Assembly: GCF_900108505.1 (NCBI RefSeq)
Contig: NZ_FNWU01000004.1
Span: forward strand, 120,242-184,241
Length of the DNA: 64,000 bases
Source: Halopenitus malekzadehii
GTDB lineage: Archaea > Halobacteriota > Halobacteria > Halobacteriales > Haloferacaceae
Reading direction: 5' to 3'
Shown here: positions 1 to 8,442 of the stretch, in pieces
How the letters are laid out: each line of letters starts with the position of its first letter
How positions within the stretch are numbered: position 1 is the stretch's first letter
Translations under genes and position numbers: made by a program
Notes under the pieces: model-generated
The model's database searches: none
What the model saw: only the letters and a program-made list of their open reading frames with translations
Told to the model about the DNA's origin: nothing

Positions 1-102
1 GCGGCATTTGACCTGCATAGCCTCGCCGTGCATCCCGGTTTTGCCGACGACTTCGATGACCTCCGCGGCCGTCGAGTCGCCGGTTCCCTCTTCTGCGCTC
101 AT
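1..102 (-). CDS. rps28e: 30S ribosomal protein S28e (5' part only)
   Basis: The first 34 codons of a minus-strand gene that runs off the left edge. The visible N-terminus contains the S28e signature [20 protein letters not shown], which in this family leads into the conserved RNA-binding beta barrel of the small subunit head. The ATG is 6 bp downstream of the L7Ae stop codon, so the two ribosomal proteins are co-transcribed, an arrangement common in archaea (often followed by L24e and nucleoside diphosphate kinase, outside this window). Identification is by motif; about half of the protein is missing. Confidence 0.93.
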   Translation of the reverse strand, partial: MSAEEGTGDSTAAEVIEVVGKTGMHGEAMQVKCR

Positions 103-108
103 AACCGC

Positions 109-471
109 TTATCGGAGTTCCTCGACCTTTCCGGCGATGTCCTCGACGTCGTCGGACGCCTCGCCGGCGTCGACGATCGCGGCCGCCGCGGAGCCGACCT
201 CGAGGCCGGCCGCGTGACCGACGTCGTCCTGGGTCTCGACGAAGACGACCGGGATGCCCTTCTCCTCGGCGAGTTCGGGGAGGTGCATCACGATCTCCTC
301 CGGCGAGACGTCCTCGGCGACGAAGGCGAGCTTCGCGTTGCCGCGTTCGACGGACTTGGTCGTTTCGTTCGTGCCTTTCTTTACCGTACCGGTGTCTCGG
401 GCGACCTCGAGCGCGTCGAGCGCGCGGTCAGCGAGGTCGGCTGGGGTGTCGTAGTCTACGTAAACTGCCAT
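109..471 (-). CDS. rpl7ae: 50S ribosomal protein L7Ae
   Basis: A 120-aa protein of normal L7Ae length. It carries the family core: [14 protein letters not shown] (kink-turn RNA-contacting helix, about residues 31-44), [18 protein letters not shown], and the C-terminal [13 protein letters not shown]7Ae binds kink-turn RNAs in 23S rRNA, box C/D and H/ACA guide RNPs and archaeal RNase P. It is the first gene of an operon with S28e. The start ATG at 471 is preceded by a leader of about 90-100 nt counted from the TATA-like element near 585, which is long for a haloarchaeon and could allow regulation in the leader. Confidence 0.95.
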   Translation of the reverse strand: MAVYVDYDTPADLADRALDALEVARDTGTVKKGTNETTKSVERGNAKLAFVAEDVSPEEIVMHLPELAEEKGIPVVFVETQDDVGHAAGLEVGSAAAAIVDAGEASDDVEDIAGKVEELR

Positions 472-582
472 AGTTGGTCACCGTTCCCCTTCGTGGGCTC
501 GCGTGGCCGCGCCGCGGTCGGTCCCTATCGGCGCGCCACATCATCAACCCCGAAGAGGCTGTGCCCCGTGATACTTCGGGAT

Positions 583-592
583 GGCATAAAAG
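583..592 (-). promoter_or_regulatory. Putative TATA promoter of the L7Ae-S28e operon
   Basis: On the minus strand the sequence reads CCCTTTTATGCC, an archaeal TATA-like box upstream of L7Ae. A short dyad (CCGAAG/CTTCGG, about 549-579) and a TGATGA hexamer (546-541) lie in the predicted leader. No other gene occupies 472-675. Confidence 0.5.
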
Positions 593-675
593 GGCTTTCA
601 AACCGCCCCGAGCGTGCGAGGCGGCTGCATAGCACGCGGCAGCGTGTCGTCGGACCGGGTCGCGACCCGCCGGCC

Positions 676-1452
676 TCAGAGCCCGAGGTACAGCTCCATC
701 AGCTCGTCCTCCTCGGAGAGGTCCTCCGGCGGGCCGTGGAACTGTACCTCCCCCTCCGCGAGGATGTAGACGTAGTCGGCAAGCCGGAGGGCTGCCCGGA
801 CGTTCTGTTCGATCAGCACGACCTGGGCGCCCCGGTCGACGAGCCGTTCGATCAGGCCGAAGGCGTCGTCGACGAGCCGGGGTGCGAGGCCGGCCGAGGG
901 CTCGTCGAGCAGGAACGTGTCGGCCCCGGTCATCATCGCCCGACCGAGGCTGACCATCATCTGTTGGCCGCCCGAGAGATCACGCGCCTTCTGGTCGAGC
1001 TTGTCCTCGAGTGCCGGGAACACCTCGAGCACCTCGGCCTTTCGATCGGCGATCGCGTCCGCATCGTCCACGGTGAACGCGCCGACGTCGAGGTTCTCCT
1101 CGACCGAGAGGCTGGCGAAGATGCCGCCGCCCTGCGGCAGCGTCGCGATGCCGTGAGTGACGATGTCCTCCGGCTTCTCCCCGGTGAGGTCGATGTCGCC
1201 GTAGGTGATCGTGCCGTCCCAGACCGGGACGATCCCGTTCAGCGTCTTCAGGAACGTCGACTTGCCGGATCCGTTCGGGCCGAAGATGCACGTCACGCCG
1301 TCGCGGCTCTCGAAGGAGATCCCGTGGAGCACCTGGTGTTGATCGTAGCCGGCTTCGACGCCGGTCGCCGAGAGCGTCGGGACGGCGTTCGCGTCCCGGG
1401 TCCGGCCGGATCCGCTGCCGGTCGCGTCGGCCCCGTCGGTCGCGTCGCTCAT
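676..1452 (-). CDS. livF: ABC transporter ATP-binding protein, LivF type
   Basis: A 258-aa ABC ATPase. It has Walker A GPNGSGKST, the ABC signature LSGGQQMMVSLGRAMM, Walker B TFLLDEPSAGLAP and the H-loop region VLIEQNVRAALRLADYVYIL typical of LivF, the second ATPase of branched-chain amino acid type importers. It is the last gene of a five-gene minus-strand operon, and its ATG overlaps the LivG stop as ATGA. The first 25 or so residues are a low-complexity Asp/Gly-rich extension. The energised substrate could be a branched-chain amino acid, urea or another small amide; sequence alone does not settle this. Confidence 0.92.
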   Translation of the reverse strand: MSDATDGADATGSGSGRTRDANAVPTLSATGVEAGYDQHQVLHGISFESRDGVTCIFGPNGSGKSTFLKTLNGIVPVWDGTITYGDIDLTGEKPEDIVTHGIATLPQGGGIFASLSVEENLDVGAFTVDDADAIADRKAEVLEVFPALEDKLDQKARDLSGGQQMMVSLGRAMMTGADTFLLDEPSAGLAPRLVDDAFGLIERLVDRGAQVVLIEQNVRAALRLADYVYILAEGEVQFHGPPEDLSEEDELMELYLGL

Positions 1453-2201
1453 ACCGGCACCTCGTCGTCCTCCGCGGTCGTTCCGCCGAGGTACGCCTCC
1501 CGGACGGCCTCGTCCTGGGAGACCTCCTCGAAGTCGCCCTGTGCGATGTGGCGCCCGGAATCGAAGACGGACACCGTGTCGGCGAGCGTCTTCATCACGT
1601 GCATGTCGTGTTCGATGACGACGAAGGTCGTCCCGTCGTCGTTCAGCTCGTGGATGTGGTCCATGATCCGTGACTCGAGTGCCGGGTTGACGCCGGCTGC
1701 GGGCTCATCGAGCATCACGACGTCGGGATCGAGCATCAGCACGCGGCCGAGCTCGAGCAGCTTCTGCTGGCCGCCGGACATCCCACGGGCCTCGTTGTCC
1801 GCGATGTGGTCGATCTCGAGGAACTCGAGGATCTCCCCGACCCGGTCGCGCTTCTCCTCGCGGGAGCGGCCGTCGTCGGTCTGGACCGCGAGCATGTTCT
1901 GCCGGACGGTCATGTTCTTGAACGGGGAGACGATCTGGAACGTCCGCCCGAGCCCGCGCCGCGCGAGCCGGTGGGGCTCCCAGCCGGTAACCTCCTCGCC
2001 GTCGAAGTGGACGGTTCCGCCGTCCGGCTCGTAAAAGCCGGTGACGGTGTTGAAGAAGGTCGTCTTTCCGGACCCGTTCGGGCCGATGATACCGCGGATC
2101 TCGCCGCGCTCGACCGCCAGCGAGATCTCGTCGTTGGCAGTTAGCGCGCCGAAACGCTTCGTCAGGTCGGTCGTCTTGAGGATGGTATCGCGGTCGGTCA
2201 T
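1449..2201 (-). CDS. livG: ABC transporter ATP-binding protein, LivG type
   Basis: A 250-aa ABC ATPase with Walker A GPNGSGKTTFFNT, signature MSGGQQKLLELGR, Walker B VVMLDEPAAGVNP and the LivG C-terminal motif VVIEHDMHVMKTLAD. The ATG at 2201 was chosen over upstream starts because it overlaps the LivM stop codon (2198-2200) as ATGA, the same coupling used between the other genes of this operon, and because the protein then begins at the usual LivG N-terminus (ILKTTDLTKRFGALTAND). It pairs with LivF to power the LivHM permease. Confidence 0.93.
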   Translation of the reverse strand: MTDRDTILKTTDLTKRFGALTANDEISLAVERGEIRGIIGPNGSGKTTFFNTVTGFYEPDGGTVHFDGEEVTGWEPHRLARRGLGRTFQIVSPFKNMTVRQNMLAVQTDDGRSREEKRDRVGEILEFLEIDHIADNEARGMSGGQQKLLELGRVLMLDPDVVMLDEPAAGVNPALESRIMDHIHELNDDGTTFVVIEHDMHVMKTLADTVSVFDSGRHIAQGDFEEVSQDEAVREAYLGGTTAEDDEVPV

Positions 2202-3229
2202 AGTAGATCGAACTTCTCCCCGAGCTCCTTGAGGTTCTTTCGCACATCGTCGCGACCGACTTCGCCGCGGAGGATCCCGATGATCCCGCTGGGCGCGAAC
2301 AGTACGGTGACCATAATGAGCACGCCGATGAGCGGCAGGTAGAACGTGCTCGATCCGAGGAACACCGACGAGAGGCGTTGGAGTAGGAACACCAACAGCC
2401 CGCCGAATATCGGCCCGGTCAGCGTTCCGAGCCCGCCGAGCAGCGCCATGATCACCATCCGGTCGGTGATGATCGGGGCCAGGACGTCGTTCGGGTGGAT
2501 GAAGACGATGTACCACGCATACACCGATCCGAAGGTCGCCGCGACGACACAGGAGAGGACGTACACCTGTCGCTTGACGCGGGTCGTATCGATTCCGAGC
2601 GACTCGGCGGCGTCCTGGTCGTCACGCAGCGCCTTCACCCGGTAGCCGAACTCGTGACGCTCGAAGAGGTAGTACGTGAGAAGCATCGTGGCCGTACACA
2701 GGACGAGCATCACGTAGTAGAAGAACGTCTCCGAGATCGCGAACGGAACCGCGATCCCGATGAACGTATCCGGCGATCGTGGCAGGCTTAACCCGAACGT
2801 CCCACCGGTGATCTCGAGGATCAGTGCGGCCTGTTTAAGTGATTCGGCCAGCGCCCACGTGGCGATCGCAAAGTACGCGCCCGTGAGACGGAGCGTCGGC
2901 ACCGCCACCAGGTACGCCAGAACGGCGGCCACCACGATCGCGAGGGCGAATCCGACGACGAATGGATACCCGAACTGCACCATCGCGATCCCGGCCGCGA
3001 AGCCGCCGATGCCGAAGTAGGCGCCGTGGCCGAAGTCCAGATAGCCGGCGTACCCGCCGATCATATTCCACGACTGGGCCAGTCCGATCCACATCAGCGC
3101 GCCGAGGCCGATCCGCGCCCAGAACGATCCGAACAGGAACGGCCAGGCGAGCAACAGCACGGCGATCGCGGCGAACCAGTATCGCTGGTCGCCGGGGAGC
3201 CGTCCGATGACGGGAGCGGACGCGCTCAT
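2198..3229 (-). CDS. livM: Branched-chain amino acid type ABC permease, LivM
   Basis: A 343-aa polytopic membrane protein with about ten hydrophobic segments and LivM-type motifs: GLAQSWNMIGGYAGYLDFGH near residue 50-70 and the cytoplasmic coupling loop RVKALRDDQDAAESLGI. The C-terminus FAPSGIIGILR is also typical. The ATG at 3229 is translationally coupled to the LivH stop (ATGA overlap); a GTG nine bases upstream is an alternative. It forms the membrane channel with LivH. Confidence 0.92.
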   Translation of the reverse strand: MSASAPVIGRLPGDQRYWFAAIAVLLLAWPFLFGSFWARIGLGALMWIGLAQSWNMIGGYAGYLDFGHGAYFGIGGFAAGIAMVQFGYPFVVGFALAIVVAAVLAYLVAVPTLRLTGAYFAIATWALAESLKQAALILEITGGTFGLSLPRSPDTFIGIAVPFAISETFFYYVMLVLCTATMLLTYYLFERHEFGYRVKALRDDQDAAESLGIDTTRVKRQVYVLSCVVAATFGSVYAWYIVFIHPNDVLAPIITDRMVIMALLGGLGTLTGPIFGGLLVFLLQRLSSVFLGSSTFYLPLIGVLIMVTVLFAPSGIIGILRGEVGRDDVRKNLKELGEKFDLL

Positions 3230-4119
3230 GTGGCCCACTCCCCCTTCCCGAGAATGCCCGCCGGCGAGACAAGCAACACGACGTAGATGATCGCGAACAG
3301 AACGAGCAGCACCGCGTTCCCGCTGATGTACACCGCCGTGAACGACTGGGTGAGCCCGAGCACGACCCCCGCGATGATGACTCCCGGGAGGTAGCCCATC
3401 CCGGCGAGCACGACCATGAAGAACGCGAACGCCGTGTACTGCAGGCCCATTCCCGGGCTTGCGTTGAACGTCATCCCGATGAAGACGCCGGCGCTCCCGG
3501 TCAACGCCGCGTAGGCGCCGTAGGCGATCGACTGGTAGCGGTTGATGTTGATCCCCATCAGCCTGGCGTTCGTCCGGTCCTCGGCGATCGCACGGATGGC
3601 CATCCCGCCGCGCGTTCGGTACAGGTAGTACATGAACACGACCAGGCCGCTCACGCCGAAGACGGCGGTCACCGTCCGAACGACGGGAAACGTTCCGAGC
3701 CCCGGCACGGCGATGCCGCCGGTCAACAGGGACGAGGGGACGTCCTGGCTGTTCGGCCCGAAGATCGTGAGCACGCCCCCGCGGAGGAACGTCGCGAGCC
3801 CGAACGTGAACACGAGCCCCATCAACAGCGGATGTGGCCTATCGCCGGTGGTCACGTGGTGGATCAGCGGCTGGATGAGCGCGCCGACCGCGAAGAAGAC
3901 GACGAGCACGATCGGGATCACGAAGACCCCCTCGGCGCCGAACAGGGGTGCAAGCACCGCGCCCATAAACGCGCCGACCATCACGTACTCGCCGACCGCG
4001 AAGTCGACGACCTCGAGCACGCCGAACGCCAGCGAGAAGCCGACGCCGATCGTGACGTAGATCCCCCCGAGCAGGAGGCCGTTGATCACGATCTGCGTGA
4101 AGAGTCCAATATCGACCAT
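3226..4119 (-). CDS. livH: Branched-chain amino acid type ABC permease, LivH
   Basis: A 297-aa membrane protein with about eight hydrophobic segments. LivH motifs are visible: NGLLLGGIYVTIGVGFSLAF at the N-terminus, the loop GMAIRAIAEDRTNARLMGIN (EAA-type contact with the ATPase) and the terminal LLVSPAGILGKGE. It lies 20 bp downstream of the binding-protein gene, so expression probably comes from the promoter in front of that gene. Confidence 0.92.
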   Translation of the reverse strand: MVDIGLFTQIVINGLLLGGIYVTIGVGFSLAFGVLEVVDFAVGEYVMVGAFMGAVLAPLFGAEGVFVIPIVLVVFFAVGALIQPLIHHVTTGDRPHPLLMGLVFTFGLATFLRGGVLTIFGPNSQDVPSSLLTGGIAVPGLGTFPVVRTVTAVFGVSGLVVFMYYLYRTRGGMAIRAIAEDRTNARLMGININRYQSIAYGAYAALTGSAGVFIGMTFNASPGMGLQYTAFAFFMVVLAGMGYLPGVIIAGVVLGLTQSFTAVYISGNAVLLVLFAIIYVVLLVSPAGILGKGEWAT

Positions 4120-4139
4120 TTAAAATAATGGCGAGGAAG

Positions 4140-5414
4140 TTACCGCTCGTCCCAGGCGGGGACGGGGTAGTTGGCCTCGCCGGTCGCGGCGTCCTCGGGA
4201 CCGACGATCGTCGGCGATCCGTCCTCGCCGAGCTGGATGAGGAGGGTCTGCGTGTTGATGTTGTTGTGGTGGTACTCGCCGCCGACCTCGAAGGTGACGT
4301 CGCCATAGAACGTGTTGACCTCGATCTCCTCGAGGATGCCAATGAGCTCGTCCTTGTCGTCCTGGGAGAGCGGCGGGGCCGCGTTGAGCTCCGTGAGCGC
4401 CTCCTGGTAGACGATCCCGGCCGCCGTCGAGCCGGCCTGCGTGTAGTCGGGTGCGGAGCCGTACGCGGCCTCGGCCGCGTCGGCGTACGCCTGCGGGGAG
4501 TCGAACAGCACGCCGCCGGACCGGTCGACGCTCGGGATCCAGACGGTCGCACCGAAGGTGTAGGGTGCCTGGGCGCCGGATCCGTCCTTGTAGGATCCCG
4601 TGTTGACGCCGTAATGCATCAGGAACCCGTTCGGGGTGTACCCGAGCTGCTCGGACGCGCTGACGAGGTCGACGTGGCTCCCGATGTGGCCGCCGTGGAG
4701 GTGCAGGTCCGGGTCCGCGTTCTGTGCCGCGCTCACGACGTTCGTGTAGTCGGTGTCGCGTGGGAACAGCTCGTAGTTCTCGACGGTGACACCGGCGTCC
4801 TCGGCGGCGGTCCGCATCGAGACGGCGGTCGCCTCCGAGAACGGCTCGTTCACGCCCGTGACGTAGACCGACTCGGGCTGGGGTTCGAGGTTCAACAGCG
4901 CGGACGTCGCCTCGTTGCCGATGATGCTGACGGTCGGGATGGTCCCGAAGCTGTACTCGTATCCCTCCTGCCAGATCTGCGGCGATTCGGCGCTGCCGGT
5001 GATGTGCGGCATCGAGTTCTGCTCGGCGATCGGGCAGACGGAGAGGGTCACGTTGCTCGAATACGGCCCGAGCAGCGCGTCGGCGCCGTCGTTGATCATC
5101 TGTGAGGCCGCGTCGGCGCCGGCCGAGGGGTTCGACTGCGCGTCAGCGTACTCGACCTCGACCTCGTAGGTGTCGCCGCCGATCTCGATCCCGCCCTGCT
5201 CGCGGTTGATCGTGTCCGCCCACATGTCGTAGCCGCGCTGGGTGACTCCGCCGCCGAACCGAAGGTCGCCGGACAGCGACGTGACCGCGCCGAGCAGGAA
5301 GGTATCCCGTTCGGGGCCGCCTCCGAGTCCGGCACAGCCCGCGAGCCCCACGGTGGTTGCCGCAGCCCCGACGCTTTTGAGGAAGGTTCGACGATCGTCG
5401 TGTTTCCGTGGCAT
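4140..5414 (-). CDS. livK: ABC transporter substrate-binding lipoprotein, LivK-like
   Basis: A 424-aa periplasmic-binding-protein-fold protein and first gene of the transporter operon. The N-terminus has a twin-arginine motif (RRTFLKS) followed by a lipobox ending LAGC, so it is expected to be exported folded by Tat and anchored to the outer face of the membrane as a lipoprotein. The body follows the LivJ/LivK pattern (GAVTSLSGDLRFGG, ALLGPYSSNVTLSVCPIAEQ, TALLNLEPQPESVYVTG). The ATG at 5414 is chosen because it places the Tat signal at the N-terminus and sits about 30 bp from a strong TATA box. The ligand cannot be read from the sequence. Confidence 0.92.
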   Translation of the reverse strand: MPRKHDDRRTFLKSVGAAATTVGLAGCAGLGGGPERDTFLLGAVTSLSGDLRFGGGVTQRGYDMWADTINREQGGIEIGGDTYEVEVEYADAQSNPSAGADAASQMINDGADALLGPYSSNVTLSVCPIAEQNSMPHITGSAESPQIWQEGYEYSFGTIPTVSIIGNEATSALLNLEPQPESVYVTGVNEPFSEATAVSMRTAAEDAGVTVENYELFPRDTDYTNVVSAAQNADPDLHLHGGHIGSHVDLVSASEQLGYTPNGFLMHYGVNTGSYKDGSGAQAPYTFGATVWIPSVDRSGGVLFDSPQAYADAAEAAYGSAPDYTQAGSTAAGIVYQEALTELNAAPPLSQDDKDELIGILEEIEVNTFYGDVTFEVGGEYHHNNINTQTLLIQLGEDGSPTIVGPEDAATGEANYPVPAWDER

Positions 5415-5440
5415 AGGTACACTTTCGCATATGGTCCATA

Positions 5441-5456
5441 GTATATAAACGTTTAT
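5441..5456 (-). promoter_or_regulatory. liv operon promoter with overlapping 12-bp palindrome
   Basis: The minus strand carries TTTATATAC about 30 bp before the substrate-binding-protein ATG, a strong archaeal TATA box. A perfect 12-bp palindrome, ATAAACGTTTAT (5445-5456), overlaps its upstream side (BRE region) and could be a repressor operator. The rest of 5457-5700 shows nothing recognisable; a TATA-like box (CTTTTATTC, about 5707-5715) serves the next gene on the plus strand. Confidence 0.6.
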
Positions 5457-5742
5457 GCTGTGAACGACTTTTGTATCGGAATCATCGGAAAACATCAAAC
5501 CGCGTTTCAATATTCGGGTGACGATGGAACAGTATCCACGGATCGGGCTGGCGGCCGATGAGTGCCGTGGTATTCATTCTCCCTCGTCCGTGGGTTTCCT
5601 CATCTTCGTCCGCGGTTCCTTCATCCCGATTTCCGGTTCCGATCCACTGGCGATTCACGTCGATAAACCGGTTATCTCGTGTCGATCGCGGCACCCCGCG
5701 TCGATCCCTTTTATTCGGTCCCCCACATACGATCGGTATCCG

Positions 5743-7149
5743 ATGCCGCGCCTTCTCCACCATTCCGACGTCGAGAACGTCTTCGATACGCCCGCGCGGG
5801 CGGCCGCGCTTGCCGGCCGACTCCGGAGTCTCGACGGACCGGATGCCGCCGTCGTCGGGACCGGCGACACCGTCGCGCCGGGCGTGTGCTCGCTGGTCGC
5901 CCGCGGTCGCCAGGCGATCGACTTTTACGCGGCCGCCGGGACGTGCCTCGAGACCTTCGGAAACCACGAGTTCGATTACGGGCCCGACGTGCTTCGGGAG
6001 ATCGTCGCCGACGCCGGCCCGACGTTCGTCTCCGCGAACGTCCGCGATGAGGACGGAGATCCCTTCGGCCACGCCGAGGGCGTCGTTCCATACACGGTTC
6101 GAACGATCGACGGCGAGCGCGTCGGGTTCGTCGGCGTCACCGACCCGGCCACGGACTCGTTGAACCCCCACGCCACGGACCTCACCTTCGATGATCCAGT
6201 CACCGCCGTCCGAACCGCCGTCGCGGAGATGGATGACCAGGAAGCCCCTGACCACGTCGTCGTCCTCTCACACCTCGGCGGACGGGACGAGAAGCTCGCC
6301 CGATCGACGCCCGTCGACGCGATCCTCGGCGGCCACGTCCACGACCGCCAGGTCGACGTCGTCGACGGCACGCTGCTCGTTCGGCCGGGGGTCAACGGGC
6401 GGGCCGTCGCGGAGGTCGAGTTTTCCGGGTCCGGATCGGGATCGGGACCGCCGACGGCACGGCTCCACGAGCGCGACGGCGCCGACCCGGTCTCGGAGCT
6501 CCGGACGGCCCTGACCGACCGGCTGGAGCGGGCGAACCTCTCGGACGTGGTCGCGACCGTTACCGAGCCCATCCACCGCGACGATGCGGTGGTTCACGGC
6601 GGCGAATGTCGGGTCGGGAACTTCGTCGCCGACGCCTTCCGGTGGGCCGTCGATGCCGACGTCGGGCTCTCGAACGCGGGCGGGATCCGGTCCGGCGACC
6701 CGATCGTCGGGTCGGTGACGAAGGCGGTGTGTATCGGTCTCGTCCCGTTCGAGGAGCCGGTCGTTCGTGCCGCGGTCACCGGCGCGGAACTGCGGTCGAT
6801 CCTCCGGGAGATGGCTGCGCCGGACGTCGATTTCGGCGCGGACGACTGGTGGCACGGTCACGTGTCGAACGCCCGGATCGTCTGGGACGCGGACGCCGAA
6901 CGGCTTCGCGAGGCGACCGTCGGCGGCGAACCGATCGATCGCGACGCGGCGTACACGATCGCGACCTCGGAGTACCTGCTGCACTCCGACCACGAGTTTC
7001 CGACCCTCGAGGAGCGTCACCGGGTCGACGAGGGGGGCATCCAGTACGAGGAGCTGTACCGCTATGCCGCCGAACACGGGATCGATCCCGCGGTCGAGGG
7101 ACGGATACGGATCGTTTCGGAGGCGGATCCGGCCCGACCGAACTCGTGA
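5743..7149 (+). CDS. 5'-nucleotidase / metallophosphoesterase family protein
   Basis: A 468-aa two-domain protein of the UshA/CpdB family. The N-terminal calcineurin-like metal site is visible in order: LLHHSDVENVF, GTGDTVAPG, TFGNHEFDYG, VVLSHLG and ILGGHVHDR. The C-terminal nucleotide-binding domain follows (NAGGIRSGDP, VPFEEPVVRA). Family members hydrolyse nucleoside 5'-phosphates or cyclic nucleotides. There is no signal peptide, so it looks cytoplasmic, unlike bacterial UshA. The first motif is HHSDVEN rather than the usual HTNDxHG, so the metal site may be altered. The ATG at 5743 follows a TATA-like box by about 30 bp, consistent with a leaderless mRNA. Confidence 0.85.
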   Translation: MPRLLHHSDVENVFDTPARAAALAGRLRSLDGPDAAVVGTGDTVAPGVCSLVARGRQAIDFYAAAGTCLETFGNHEFDYGPDVLREIVADAGPTFVSANVRDEDGDPFGHAEGVVPYTVRTIDGERVGFVGVTDPATDSLNPHATDLTFDDPVTAVRTAVAEMDDQEAPDHVVVLSHLGGRDEKLARSTPVDAILGGHVHDRQVDVVDGTLLVRPGVNGRAVAEVEFSGSGSGSGPPTARLHERDGADPVSELRTALTDRLERANLSDVVATVTEPIHRDDAVVHGGECRVGNFVADAFRWAVDADVGLSNAGGIRSGDPIVGSVTKAVCIGLVPFEEPVVRAAVTGAELRSILREMAAPDVDFGADDWWHGHVSNARIVWDADAERLREATVGGEPIDRDAAYTIATSEYLLHSDHEFPTLEERHRVDEGGIQYEELYRYAAEHGIDPAVEGRIRIVSEADPARPNS

Positions 7150-7154
7150 CGCCG

Positions 7155-7216
7155 AACCGGTCCCGAGGTCCGCGAGTGCCACCGAAACCGGTCCCGAGGT
7201 CCGCGAGTGCCACCGA
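7155..7216. repeat. 31-bp tandem direct repeat, two copies
   Basis: Two back-to-back copies of a 31-bp unit (7155-7185 and 7186-7216) that differ by one base at most, with the first six bases of a third copy. It lies between the phosphoesterase stop and the UspA-type gene. No function is evident; it may be replication slippage. Confidence 0.85.
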
Positions 7217-7275
7217 AACCGGCACCACGGTTGGGGAACGGCAGGGTCTTGTAACGGGCGGGCGAGGTGTCGGAT

Positions 7276-7677
7276 ATGACCCTCGTCGTGGTCCCCGTTC
7301 GGTACCCGCTGACGAGCAACTCCGCGGCCACGCTCCGGGAGGCGACCCGGATCGCCGAGGACCGCGAGGCGGCCCTGACGGTGCTTCACGTCGATCTCTA
7401 TCAGGACAGCCACAACGTCACGCGCGTCGACCTGAAGCGGGCCGTCGAGCGGGAGTTCGGAACGCTCGACCGGGCTCGGTACGTGGTTCGCAAGGGATTC
7501 CTCGTCGAGGAGTCGATCCTCGAGGAGGTCGCCGCCGAGGGGGCCGACGTCGTCGTGATCGGGTCCCGACAGGCGAGCCGATGGCGCCGAACCCTCCGGA
7601 AAGTGTTCTCCGATCCGGACATCGACGAGTTCCTGCGCGAGAAGCTCGACTGCGAGGTCGTCACCGTCGACACCTAA
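7276..7677 (+). CDS. Universal stress protein A family protein
   Basis: A 133-aa single UspA-like alpha/beta domain. The N-terminal strand TLVVVPVRYPLTS, the central LTVLHVDLYQD, and the ADVVVIGSRQASRWRRTLRKVF segment match the UspA layout. The usual ATP-binding G-2x-G-9x-G(S/T) loop is degenerate here (GSRQASRW), so ATP binding is uncertain. The ATG at 7276 is taken; an in-frame GTG at 7267 is an alternative start. It is a single gene between unrelated neighbours. Confidence 0.75.
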   Translation: MTLVVVPVRYPLTSNSAATLREATRIAEDREAALTVLHVDLYQDSHNVTRVDLKRAVEREFGTLDRARYVVRKGFLVEESILEEVAAEGADVVVIGSRQASRWRRTLRKVFSDPDIDEFLREKLDCEVVTVDT

Positions 7678-7721
7678 CGGGCGATCCCGTGTCACCTGAC
7701 TGGGACGATCCGCGACCGACG

Positions 7722-8294
7722 TCACTCGAACGCGACGTCCGACAGCGTCGTCGTCTCCCCGAACAGCCAGTCGGCGTGATCGACGGCGTACTCGCGATGG
7801 TCCGCCTCGATGTAGCCCAATGCGTCCTCGACGACGACGGGCTTGAAGTCGCGGAGCCCCGCGCTTCCGGCGGTGTGGAGGACGCAGACGTTCGCCAGCG
7901 TCCCACAGATCACCAGATCGCGGATGCCGCGCGCGGACAGCCATCCCTCGAGGTCGGTCCGGTGGAACGCGTCGTAGGTGTGCTTCTCGACGACGTGGTC
8001 GTCCGCCCGGACCGATAGATCGTCGACGATCTCGGCCTCCCAGGACCCCTCCGTGACGTGTTCGCCCCACCGGTCGAACTCGTCGTAGTAGTGAGCGTCC
8101 TCGAACTGCTCGGGCGGATGGACGTCACGCGTGAACACGATCCGGGACCCCGCTTCGCGCCCACGTTCGACGAGGCGTGCGACCGGATCGATCGCCTCCC
8201 CGCTGGGCGGCGCATACAGGCTGCCGTCGGGGTGACAGAAGCCGTTCTGCATATCGACGACCACGACCGCGGTCTCGCTCGGATCGAAGCGCAT
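7722..8294 (-). CDS. Isochorismatase family hydrolase, probable nicotinamidase
   Basis: A 190-aa cysteine hydrolase. The catalytic triad of the family is visible as D14 (VVVVDMQNGF), K104 (VVEKHTYDAF) and C137 (ICGTLANVCVLHTA). FTRDVHP and the nearby DAHY supply likely metal ligands as in PncA. Nicotinamidases turn nicotinamide into nicotinate. A nicotinate phosphoribosyltransferase gene lies 2 kb downstream on the other strand, which supports a role in NAD salvage, though other isochorismatase-fold amidases look similar. The start ATG at 8294 puts the core strand at the N-terminus. Confidence 0.8.
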   Translation of the reverse strand: MRFDPSETAVVVVDMQNGFCHPDGSLYAPPSGEAIDPVARLVERGREAGSRIVFTRDVHPPEQFEDAHYYDEFDRWGEHVTEGSWEAEIVDDLSVRADDHVVEKHTYDAFHRTDLEGWLSARGIRDLVICGTLANVCVLHTAGSAGLRDFKPVVVEDALGYIEADHREYAVDHADWLFGETTTLSDVAFE

Positions 8295-8442
8295 ATCGAT
8301 CGGTTGATCGAAGAACACAAAAACCGTTCCCCGTCGCTCGACCACGATCCGTCCGCTCGTCGATACATCGCTCGGCTCGTCGGTTCGATACACGACTCGT
8401 CGGTTCGGTAAGGTACTTACGCCCCTGTGCCTATGACCCGGT

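Noticed and set aside
28..2034. A 668-codon plus-strand frame opposite L7Ae and the transporter ATPases
   Set aside because: Covers several well-identified minus-strand genes; no motif of its own.
6268..8070. A 600-codon open frame on the minus strand under the phosphoesterase and UspA-type genes
   Set aside because: It is antisense to genes with clear motifs on the plus strand; long antisense frames are normal in this GC-rich sequence.
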